From NCBI GenBank assembly GCA_965368185.1, contig CBDULZ010000054.1, positions 1 through 32,442 of the forward strand: DNA of 32,442 nucleotides, given 5' to 3'. Numbering within the stretch: position 1 is the first letter of the stretch; every line of letters begins with the position of its first letter. The translations under genes and the position numbers were made by a program. This document shows, in pieces, positions 23,313 to 30,932 of this stretch. The DNA is from Kriegella sp965368185. Lineage in GTDB: Bacteria; Bacteroidota; Bacteroidia; Flavobacteriales; Flavobacteriaceae. The notes below the pieces were generated by a model. That model was not told the origin of the DNA, did no database searches, and was given only the letters and a program-made list of their open reading frames with translations.

Positions 23313-25665
23313 AAATATGGCACGAGCCAAAAAGAAAAAAGCGGACCAAAGTTTTTGGAAATTTATTAAGTGGTTCTGGATATTGTTCACCACGGGAGTT
23401 TTGGGTGTTGCACTACTTTTTTTATTGGCTTCCTGGGGCGCCTTTGGCGAATTGCCCACTTTCGAGACTTTAGAGAATCCCCAGACCAATTTGGCCACTG
23501 AGATTATCTCTTCTGACGCAAAAACGTTAGGGAAGTTTTATTTGGACGATAACAGAACCGATGTCTCGTTCGAAGATCTTCCTGAAAATTTGGTGAACGC
23601 ACTAGTAGCGACTGAAGATGCCCGTTTCTACAATCATTCGGGTATTGATGCCCGAGGAACGCTGCGTGCCTTTTTCTTTCTCGGGAAGCGAGGTGGTGCA
23701 AGTACTATTTCACAGCAATTGGCGCGACAGTTATTTGTTGGAGTACGATCTAAGAATACATTTGAGACCATCAAACAAAAGATTCAAGAATGGGTAATTG
23801 CCACCCAACTAGAGCGCAGTTATACCAAGGAAGAGATTATTACAATGTATTTTAACATCTATGATTTCGGCAACAATGCCGATGGTATCCGTTCAGCTTC
23901 TAGAATCTATTTCGGAAAGGAACCCAAAGATTTAAAAATCCAGGAGTCGGCCATGTTGGTTGGAATGTTCAAAAACTCTTCCCTTTATAATCCGATACCA
24001 AGAAGAAATCCCGTGGGTACAAAGAATAGAAGAGATGTGGTCTTAGGGCAAATGGCAAAGTACGGTTATATTTCAGACACCGAAAAAGACTCTTTGCAGG
24101 CCATGGAAATGAATATCAACTTTAATCCCGAGTCACATCGTGAAGGTATTGCCACCTACTTTAGAATGTACCTGCAAAAGTTTATGAACCAATGGATCGA
24201 GAAAAATCCAAAACCTGCCCTTAAAGGCCAACGCGATAAATGGAACCTCTATTTAGACGGGCTTCGCATTTACACGACTATAGATTCGCGTATGCAACAG
24301 AATGCCGAGGATGCGGTTGGTGAACATATGAAGAGATTGCAGGCCGAATTCTTTCATCAAAATACGCCTGATCGCAATGCCACAGCACCCTTTTTGGATC
24401 TTGAAAAAAGTGAAATTAATGGTATCATGGAACGGGCAATGAAAACCTCCGATCGTTGGCGTAAAATGAAAGCGGACGGAAAGTCTGAAAAAGAGATTCG
24501 CGAATCATTCACCAAGAAAATCGATATGACGGTTTTCGATTGGAATAGTGAAACACGGGAGAAAGATACGGTAATGACCCCAATGGATTCTATTCGGTAT
24601 TATAAAACTTTTTTAAGAACTTCAATGATGTCTATGGAACCACAGACCGGCCACGTGAAGGCCTGGGTGGGAGGTGTAGATTACAAACATTTTCAATACG
24701 ACAATGTTTATCAGGGAGCAAATCAAGCCGGGTCTACATTTAAACCTTTTGTATATGCAGCGGCCATTGATCAGTTGCGCTTATCTCCTTGCGATTCGTT
24801 ACCCGACCTTTTATATTGCATTGAGGCAGGGAAACATGGCAATCCCGAACCCTGGTGTCCGAAGAATGCAGATGGTAAATATTCGGGAAAAATGTATACC
24901 CTAAAAAAGGCACTCGCCAATTCCGTAAATTCCGTTACGGCCCAATTGATCGACAGGGTAGGGCCAAAATCTGTGGTTTCAATCGTAAAAAATATTGGAC
25001 TAACAAGAGAAATTCCTGAGGTACCTTCTATCGCCTTGGGGACCCCGGATATTAATGTGTATGAGATGGTCGGGGCGTATGGTACTTTTGTTAATCAAGG
25101 CGTTTATGTCAAGCCGGTAATGGTGACCCGTATAGAGGATAAAAACGGGACCGTACTTTATGAATATGTTCCTGAAACTAAAGATGTTTTGAGCAAGGAT
25201 GTGGCCTATGCGATGCTAAACCTTATGGAAGGTGTGACCGAAGGAGGTTCCGGAGCGCGGTTGCGTCACAGTTACCAAAAGAATGCCACCGAATATAAGG
25301 AAATCATTACGGGATATCCCTATGGGTTCACCAATCCCATTGCGGGTAAAACAGGCACAACACAGAATCAAAGTGATGGGTGGTTTATGGGAATGGTTCC
25401 AAATTTGGTAACGGGTGTATGGGTCGGTGGAGACGATAGGGCTATCCACTTCGCTACCTTAAAATACGGACAAGGTGCTTCTACGGCATTACCTATTTGG
25501 GGTCTCTACATGAAGAAAAATTACGCAGATGAGGATTTGGGTATATCAGATGGTGAATTTCCCAAACCTGAGGACTTATCGATTAATGTAGATTGTTCGA
25601 AAATCGCTGAAGATACCGACGAAGAAGTTGATCCAGGGGATGATTTGGACGATTTGGATTTTTAA
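23305..25665 (+). CDS. Bifunctional class A penicillin-binding protein (PBP1A type)
   Basis: 786 residues. A basic cytoplasmic tail and one membrane helix (about 22-46) anchor it in the inner membrane. The glycosyltransferase GT51 domain shows ATEDARFYNHSGID (catalytic Glu104) and GGASTISQQLARQLF. The transpeptidase domain has the serine motif STFK (Ser477), an SxN near SVNSV and the KTGTT box (Lys682). It polymerises lipid II and cross-links peptides in the murein. The C-terminus is acidic (EEVDPGDDLDDLDF). The ATG overlaps the gldH stop by 8 bases, so translation is probably coupled; a second ATG at codon 5 is possible. End of the ricT-gldH-PBP unit. Confidence 0.95.
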   Translation: MSKNMARAKKKKADQSFWKFIKWFWILFTTGVLGVALLFLLASWGAFGELPTFETLENPQTNLATEIISSDAKTLGKFYLDDNRTDVSFEDLPENLVNALVATEDARFYNHSGIDARGTLRAFFFLGKRGGASTISQQLARQLFVGVRSKNTFETIKQKIQEWVIATQLERSYTKEEIITMYFNIYDFGNNADGIRSASRIYFGKEPKDLKIQESAMLVGMFKNSSLYNPIPRRNPVGTKNRRDVVLGQMAKYGYISDTEKDSLQAMEMNINFNPESHREGIATYFRMYLQKFMNQWIEKNPKPALKGQRDKWNLYLDGLRIYTTIDSRMQQNAEDAVGEHMKRLQAEFFHQNTPDRNATAPFLDLEKSEINGIMERAMKTSDRWRKMKADGKSEKEIRESFTKKIDMTVFDWNSETREKDTVMTPMDSIRYYKTFLRTSMMSMEPQTGHVKAWVGGVDYKHFQYDNVYQGANQAGSTFKPFVYAAAIDQLRLSPCDSLPDLLYCIEAGKHGNPEPWCPKNADGKYSGKMYTLKKALANSVNSVTAQLIDRVGPKSVVSIVKNIGLTREIPEVPSIALGTPDINVYEMVGAYGTFVNQGVYVKPVMVTRIEDKNGTVLYEYVPETKDVLSKDVAYAMLNLMEGVTEGGSGARLRHSYQKNATEYKEIITGYPYGFTNPIAGKTGTTQNQSDGWFMGMVPNLVTGVWVGGDDRAIHFATLKYGQGASTALPIWGLYMKKNYADEDLGISDGEFPKPEDLSINVDCSKIAEDTDEEVDPGDDLDDLDF

Positions 25666-25748
25666 GGAACAAATCGGGTTGATACCTAAAACCTAAAAGT
25701 TCCTGAAGTTAAGAACAGGTATTCAACGATACTTTCCATTTTTTGATT

Positions 25749-25808
25749 ATGCCTTATTTTGAAGGCATTGCTTTTGGCGCTATTTGCCCAACTTTTTTTA
25801 GCGCTTTT
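25749..25808 (+). terminator. Possible double terminator after the PBP gene
   Basis: ATGCCTT (25749-25755) pairs with AAGGCAT (25762-25768) followed by TGCTTTT. GCGCTA (25777-25782) pairs with TAGCGC (25799-25804) followed by TTTT. Neither is strong alone; together, 84 bases after the PBP stop, they may end the ricT-gldH-PBP transcript. Confidence 0.4.
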
Positions 25809-25927
25809 GTTCCTACCCTACGACCATTTCAACCCACGAATAAATCTGTTTTTACTTCATGGGTTGTGAAAAAAATAGTATTTTAAAGACGTGCAAGAAA
25901 CGTTTGTAATAAAAAAAATTCAGGGAT

Positions 25928-26629
25928 ATGATTCGTAAAACGGTTTCCAGTGTCAGAGATGCCTTGGCAGGCGTTCAAGATGGAATGACGTTTATGCTGG
26001 GCGGTTTTGGTCTATGTGGTATTCCCGAAAATATGATAGCGGAGTTAGTACGTTTGGAAGTAAAAAACCTGACGTGCATATCGAACAATGCGGGAGTAGA
26101 TGATTTTGGATTGGGACAGTTGCTAAAAAAACACCAGATAAAGAAGATGATTTCATCCTATGTAGGTGAAAATGAAGAATTCGAACGCCAGATGTTAAGC
26201 GGTGAGCTTGATGTTGAGTTAACCCCCCAGGGTACCTTGGCAGAAAAGTGTAGGGCGGCCCAATCAGGATTTCCTGCCTTTTTTACGCCGGCAGGTTATG
26301 GCACCGAAGTGGCCTTTGGTAAAGAAACGCGTGAATTTAATGGTAAAATGTATGTGCTCGAAGAGGCTTTTAAAGCCGATTTCTCGTTTGTAAAAGCATG
26401 GAAAGGTGACGAAGCGGGAAATCTAATTTTTAAGGGTACAGCGCGTAATTTTAACGCATGCATGTGTGGGGCTGCAAAGATAACTGTTGCGGAAGTGGAA
26501 GAATTGGTTCCCGCAGGGGAATTGGATCCTAACCAAGTTCATGTCCCAGGTATATTTGTGCAGCGGATTTTCGAGGGGAAAAATTATGAAAAACGAATAG
26601 AACAACGCACAGTACGTAAAAGAAATTGA
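25928..26629 (+). CDS. scoA: 3-oxoacid CoA-transferase subunit A
   Basis: 233 residues. The family I CoA-transferase alpha signature is visible: GMTFMLGGFGLCGIPENMI, then SNNAGVDDFGLG, PQGTLAEKCRAAQSGFPAFF and TPAGYGTEVAFGKE. With subunit B it moves CoA from succinyl-CoA to acetoacetate or the reverse, allowing use of ketone bodies or turnover of 3-hydroxybutyrate and branched amino acids in the cytoplasm. The partner gene starts 12 bases later, so they form an operon. Succinyl-CoA:3-oxoacid specificity is the likeliest reading; acetate CoA-transferases are close relatives. Confidence 0.93.
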   Translation: MIRKTVSSVRDALAGVQDGMTFMLGGFGLCGIPENMIAELVRLEVKNLTCISNNAGVDDFGLGQLLKKHQIKKMISSYVGENEEFERQMLSGELDVELTPQGTLAEKCRAAQSGFPAFFTPAGYGTEVAFGKETREFNGKMYVLEEAFKADFSFVKAWKGDEAGNLIFKGTARNFNACMCGAAKITVAEVEELVPAGELDPNQVHVPGIFVQRIFEGKNYEKRIEQRTVRKRN

Positions 26630-26641
26630 TAGTAAAGAATC

Positions 26642-27295
26642 ATGTTGGATAAGAACGGAATCGCCAAGCGAATAGCGCAAGAAGTCAAAGACGGGTATTA
26701 TGTCAATCTCGGCATAGGCATCCCCACTTTGGTTGCCAATTTTGTACGTGATGACATCGATGTAGAATTTCAAAGTGAAAATGGCGTACTAGGTATGGGG
26801 CCATTTCCTTTTGAAGGAGAGGAAGATGCCGACATCATTAATGCCGGTAAACAAACGATTACCACCCTGCCAGGAGCTTCTTTTTTTGATTCCGCGACCA
26901 GTTTCGCAATGATACGGGGCCAGCATGTAGATTTGACTATTTTGGGAGCCATGGAAGTTGCTCAAAATGGAGATATAGCCAATTGGAAAATACCCGGTAA
27001 AATGGTAAAGGGAATGGGAGGAGCTATGGATTTGGTGGCTTCTGCCGAAAATATTATTGTCGCCATGTTGCACACTAACAGGGCGGGTGCTTCCAAACTT
27101 TTGAAACAATGCACATTACCTTTGACGGGCGTAGGTTGCGTAAAAAAAATAGTGACTAATTTGGCAGTTTTAGAAGTAACCCCACAAGGCTTTAAATTAT
27201 TGGAGCGAGCACCCGGAGTTTCTGTGGAAGAGATACAGAAGGCTACCGAAGGCACATTATTTATTGATGGTGAGGTACCCGAAATGAAATTATAA
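26642..27295 (+). CDS. scoB: 3-oxoacid CoA-transferase subunit B
   Basis: 217 residues. The catalytic glutamate lies in the SENG motif (SENGVLGMG, Glu46), which forms the acyl-glutamyl-CoA intermediate in family I enzymes. GIGIPTL near residue 24, INAGKQTITTLPGASFFDSA and GGAMDL fit the beta subunit. Normal length for a separate B subunit; in animals A and B are fused. Twelve bases separate it from subunit A. The plug-domain gene follows by 58 bases and might be read through, but no functional link is evident. Confidence 0.94.
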   Translation: MLDKNGIAKRIAQEVKDGYYVNLGIGIPTLVANFVRDDIDVEFQSENGVLGMGPFPFEGEEDADIINAGKQTITTLPGASFFDSATSFAMIRGQHVDLTILGAMEVAQNGDIANWKIPGKMVKGMGGAMDLVASAENIIVAMLHTNRAGASKLLKQCTLPLTGVGCVKKIVTNLAVLEVTPQGFKLLERAPGVSVEEIQKATEGTLFIDGEVPEMKL

Positions 27296-27353
27296 CGGGT
27301 AATTGGAACTTTTTTTGGACCATTCCATGAACAGGTCGCGTTATCAAACGAGT

Positions 27354-28232
27354 ATGAAAAATTGGTTGCCATTTTTGGTAGTATGGTTCGTATGGCCCAT
27401 TTACTCCCAAACTTCTGAAAAGATTATTTCAGGCAAGGTGACCGATGTATGGGAAACACCCATTCGTAATGTAAATGTTTTGCTCAAAGGCACCGACCGC
27501 GGAACACAGACAGATGATGGCGGATGGTTCTCCTTAAGTGCACAAGCCCACGAGGTTTTAGTTTTCTCTTCCTTGGGGTATACCAGTTATGAACTTACGG
27601 TTCCAGAAACGGTAGAGGAACTTAAAATAGTCTTATCCCCAATGGTAACGGAGTTGGATGAAGTGACCTTAAGGAAGAGAAAACGAAAAGCCCAAAAGGA
27701 CATTTTGGCCGAATTTCCAGAAAACACAAAGCTGTTAAAAACCTCAATGGGTGTTATAAACAAGGACCGTTCTTCATCGGCCTTGCGGGTAATCAGCGGC
27801 AAAGAATTGGTGGCTACTGGACCTGATTTTTTATCTTCTTTAAAGAATCTAAGTCCAAATATGAGGGTTGTTAGACCCCCTTTTGCCCCTGATGTTGAGG
27901 TGTATTTGTTCAGAATCGTTTATACTTCACTTGATGATGAACTGGATATACCTCCGAAAGCTATTTTTGATGTGGACGGATTTATACAAGAGACTGCACC
28001 AACCTATCTCTCAGCAAATGATATCGATCGTGTGGCCATACTCGAGCGTAATGCGGCGATTTCCAGATATGGGCCAAGGGGCACTGGAGGTGTTATTGTA
28101 GTCAACACAAAAGCCGCGACCCAAATGGATTACAGAGGAGTAGTCAAACGGTATGATAATTCCGGTTTGCGAGACAGTCTAAAACAGTTGTTTATTGATC
28201 AAAAAGACACTATACCAAAACCTCCGGATTAG
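27354..28232 (+). CDS. CarboxypepD_reg-like plus TonB plug protein lacking a barrel
   Basis: 292 residues from the ATG at 27354, which gives a good signal peptide (MKNWLPFLVVWFVWPIYSQ); an ATG at 27327 is an alternative. Residues about 25-105 are a carboxypeptidase-regulatory-like beta sandwich (ISGKVTDVWETPIRNVNVLL, GTQTDDGGWFSL, LVFSSLGYTSYEL). Residues about 150-270 look like a TonB-dependent receptor plug (ISGKELVATGPDFLSSLKNL, IDRVAILERNAAISRYGPRG followed by TGGVIVVNTK). The usual ~600-residue barrel is missing: the frame simply ends, with no barrel-like sequence after it. It may be a free-standing plug family member acting as a periplasmic binding or modulator protein, or a truncated receptor; no frameshift was found. 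Confidence 0.8.
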   Translation: MKNWLPFLVVWFVWPIYSQTSEKIISGKVTDVWETPIRNVNVLLKGTDRGTQTDDGGWFSLSAQAHEVLVFSSLGYTSYELTVPETVEELKIVLSPMVTELDEVTLRKRKRKAQKDILAEFPENTKLLKTSMGVINKDRSSSALRVISGKELVATGPDFLSSLKNLSPNMRVVRPPFAPDVEVYLFRIVYTSLDDELDIPPKAIFDVDGFIQETAPTYLSANDIDRVAILERNAAISRYGPRGTGGVIVVNTKAATQMDYRGVVKRYDNSGLRDSLKQLFIDQKDTIPKPPD

Positions 28233-28489
28233 ATCGAAGCCATTGGAAAGAGACGTAGCTCTGTTGTTGAAAGCCTAATCTTTTTTTGAACCCAGTAAAG
28301 GTACTACGACGGTTCAAGTTGACCTCGGAATATGTAGGCACGGGCCTGCTCTCCATCGATACGCTAGCTGACACTGTTAGCGATTGAACATCGCGCGTTT
28401 TTGAGAAGCCTCAGGTGGTACTTTATCTATTTTGGCTTATGAAATAAGGTATATATTTAGGGTTTTTCCTCATTTTAAATTTAATGTGC

Positions 28490-30280
28490 TTATTTTGCCG
28501 AAGCGAAATTGTCAATATTCAATTTCGCTTTTATCCGATTGTTCCATTTAACCAAGCCATTGTAGTCATTGCCTTGACGGGTTTCCTTTTCAATTTTTTT
28601 TACTTCGGATGAGGCCCCAACGTGCATTTCGTCATAAACCGATTTTACTTCAGCAAAGGTCATATTCTCGGTAATTCGGGAAGCTCCCAATTGCCTATAC
28701 ACCTCATAAATATCAAAAATGATATTATAATAGACCAACTTATTTTTTGTGCGTTCATTGCTGAATCGAGAAGAATTAATATCCAACAAAGTTCGGCTAA
28801 GCATTTTTTCAATCCCATTTTCACCTTTATAACTATCCGCGACATAACAAATATTGATATTGGCTTTGCGGTTTCGAGAAGTTTTGCTTTGTAGTTGTTC
28901 AAACGGTGTATCGTAGGCTTTACCTGTTGTTATATCTTTTCCTGGGTTAGTGCCCATCGCATGGTTTTCATTTTCTTTCGGAGATATATCTTCTATATGT
29001 GCCCATTTAAGTCGTCTTTCGTTTTGCCAAGAAATGACTGTGGGGTTTGTATACTTTAAGTCATCTGGCTGGATGTAATTGTCATAATTAATCAGGAACC
29101 CATTTTTTTTCATAAAATCCATCGACCTGTTTTCGCTGATACTCTTAGGGAATTGGTAGTTGATCTCCCAGAAATCGTCGGATGCCCGCAAGGCAATCAT
29201 TTTGTCATAGTCGTTGTTAAAAGGAATCATCTTGGTGAAATAGGGATCTTTAAAAAAAGTGTCGTAGTCAAAGAAATATAAAAAAGTGTGGGAATCAATA
29301 ATCTCAGAAACACTTCTGGATTTATAGCCCATTCGAAAGGTAAGGTCCAGATACTGTATTTTTTCGAGGTCCATGGGATTAAAAACAATGTTGAGCAGAA
29401 TTTCCTTGGGGGTCAATACAACATCTTCATTGATCGAAGTCAATGCATTTGTTATGGGGTTGTTGGTCCAAAGTTCGATTTTTTTGATTACCAAAAGCTG
29501 AGGATCTACCAACATTTTTCCATGAAATAATCTGCCATTGGGTACTTTAGGCGAAAACGAAAGAGATACCTCCTTCGCACCACAGGTAATGCAGACATCA
29601 ATTTTCACATCGTATTTTCTTTCAATGGCATTAGAGGTCAGATTGCCCGGATAATCGGGAAATATTTGCTTTGAGGTCTCAAAAAGTTGAAAGTCACTTA
29701 AAATTTTGGTGTTGTCCAAGCTATAGAAGGGGAACGATCTGTTTTGGCCAAACCGTCCACTTTTGACCCTGAGGTCCAAAATGCCCTTTGCTAAATTTTG
29801 TTCGCTGTTGTAGAAACCCTCTACTTGCTCGATCGGAATATTTCTTGTAGAGGAATTCATGGTCAAAAAGGCCTTGCTGACGGTTGTATTTTTGCTCTTT
29901 CGGTACACGTCTATAATCCTGTCCATTAATTTATAGGGGTAATCTTTGGCTTCGCCGGCGGTTAGAACAACCTCGTCCAACACAGAAACATCCATTTCCA
30001 AATAAAGTTTGGACTCTTTCTCAAAATAGGATAGCGCTGTTTTTTTTGGTTTAAACCCTAAGTGTCTTATTTCTATAGAATCCTTATAAAAATCACTCTC
30101 GACCGCGAACTTACCATCCTCGTTTGCTATGGTATATTGGGTTTTTGTACCATAAACCTTTATCGTACAATAGGGCAGTGGATCATTTGTCGTCTCGTCA
30201 TAAATAAAGCCTTCTATTTTCGACTGCGCCAAACTTTTTGTGCAAATGATGATGATCAAAAGAAAAATGATTTTTTTCAT
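28490..30280 (-). CDS. Secreted CarboxypepD_reg-like protein of unknown function
   Basis: 596 residues. A signal peptide (IIFLLIIIICTKSLAQ, about 19 residues) is followed by a carboxypeptidase-regulatory-like domain (about 22-100: IEGFIYDETTNDPLPYCTIK, YTIANEDGKFAVESD, IEIRHLGFKPKK, LYLEMDVSVLDEVVLTAGEA). The remaining ~490 residues are mixed alpha/beta with many Asn, Lys and aromatic residues; I recognise no catalytic motif. A CxxC pair (CITCG, near residue 230) is unusual for an exported protein. TonB-type plug and barrel are absent. Lone gene convergent with the plug protein. A TACATTTG -7-like box (30305 to 30298) lies just upstream, predicting a short leader. Lys/Asn/Ile-rich codon use is slightly more AT-rich than its neighbours. 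Confidence 0.75.
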   Translation of the reverse strand: MKKIIFLLIIIICTKSLAQSKIEGFIYDETTNDPLPYCTIKVYGTKTQYTIANEDGKFAVESDFYKDSIEIRHLGFKPKKTALSYFEKESKLYLEMDVSVLDEVVLTAGEAKDYPYKLMDRIIDVYRKSKNTTVSKAFLTMNSSTRNIPIEQVEGFYNSEQNLAKGILDLRVKSGRFGQNRSFPFYSLDNTKILSDFQLFETSKQIFPDYPGNLTSNAIERKYDVKIDVCITCGAKEVSLSFSPKVPNGRLFHGKMLVDPQLLVIKKIELWTNNPITNALTSINEDVVLTPKEILLNIVFNPMDLEKIQYLDLTFRMGYKSRSVSEIIDSHTFLYFFDYDTFFKDPYFTKMIPFNNDYDKMIALRASDDFWEINYQFPKSISENRSMDFMKKNGFLINYDNYIQPDDLKYTNPTVISWQNERRLKWAHIEDISPKENENHAMGTNPGKDITTGKAYDTPFEQLQSKTSRNRKANINICYVADSYKGENGIEKMLSRTLLDINSSRFSNERTKNKLVYYNIIFDIYEVYRQLGASRITENMTFAEVKSVYDEMHVGASSEVKKIEKETRQGNDYNGLVKWNNRIKAKLNIDNFASAK

Positions 30281-30668
30281 AAAGCTAATTTCTCCCCCAA
30301 ATGTATTGCTACACTAAAATAACCGTTTTATTTGTGAGGCGTGGATTAATCGGAGGTTTATTGACAAGGTTCGTCAAAAAGGATGTGTACAAATTTTTTT
30401 ATGCGGTGGTTGTACCTGACGGCCTATGAAAAAGGGTCAGGTTATAGATAAAAGTCCGATCCCAGCTATTTTTAACGTGCACATTTCATAGGATGGTGGC
30501 GATCTATCCGATATTATTTTGAAATGCGTCTTTTACAACACAAAGAGAACCGTTCACAACATTAATTTCGAACCTTTCCCTCTTCAGTGTATATTTATCT
30601 TGTAATTAATTAGAAGTCTTCCAATACCAATTGGATCCCAAATCAAACTTTTTAAAATATACTTAACT
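30281..30668. other. Spacer with hairpin between divergent genes
   Basis: No gene of normal size. ACCTGAC (30414-30420) pairs with GTCAGGT (30436-30442), extended inward by CCT/AGG (30423-30425 and 30433-30435) after a two-base bulge. TTGAC (30361-30365) pairs with GTCAA (30373-30377). These could be regulatory for the minus-strand gene starting at 30280, whose probable -7 box is at 30305-30298. A 20-codon frame at about 30426 is likely chance. Confidence 0.35.
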
Positions 30669-30776
30669 ATGGAAGCCCAAATGAACCACACCTCCGCCAA
30701 AGAAGAAATTCAAGTTTACAAAAATGATTTTTTCAGCGGAATTGTAATGCTAACAAGAAAGTTGTTTATGCTGTAA
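30669..30776 (+). CDS. Small ORF of 35 residues ahead of a terminator
   Basis: Starts ATGGAAGCC and encodes MEAQMNHTSAKEEIQVYKND, then a short hydrophobic segment FFSGIVMLT and the end RKLFML before TAA. An intrinsic terminator follows 25 bases after the stop, which suggests the region is transcribed. No Shine-Dalgarno is seen, as is normal in this phylum. No family recognised. It may be a small membrane-associated or regulatory peptide; it could also be the last exon-like remnant of a lost gene. Confidence 0.42.
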   Translation: MEAQMNHTSAKEEIQVYKNDFFSGIVMLTRKLFML

Positions 30777-30795
30777 CAGTTCTCGAACAAAACTT

Positions 30796-30833
30796 AAAAA
30801 AGGAACGACATCCCCAAAGTCGTTCCTTTTTTT
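30796..30833. terminator. Bidirectional intrinsic terminator
   Basis: GGAACGAC (30802-30809) pairs with GTCGTTCC (30819-30826) across a 9-base loop. A run of A precedes the left arm and a run of seven T follows the right arm, so it can stop transcription in both directions: the small ORF on the plus strand and the repeat protein on the minus strand (stop at 30933). Confidence 0.87.
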
Positions 30834-30932
30834 ATTTCAATTCGGTACCCTCTTGGTCGTTAAGACAATAGGTTTTGCGATAATTAATGTGTCGCGCTGT
30901 ACCCCACAGATTCTTTATGTCTGCAGAAAACC

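Noticed and set aside
27303..27353. TTG-initiated extension of the plug protein
   Set aside because: It would put 17 residues before the signal peptide; the ATG at 27354 gives a normal export signal.
30426..30490. 20-codon frame MKKGQVIDKSPIPAIFNVHI in the spacer
   Set aside because: It is short, lacks any supporting signal and overlaps the 30414-30442 hairpin; probably chance.
30569..30605. CGAACCTTTCC followed by TATATTTATCTTG as a possible ECF promoter for the small ORF
   Set aside because: It lacks the CAACC and GCATCT elements and the spacing of promoters A and B, so the resemblance is superficial.
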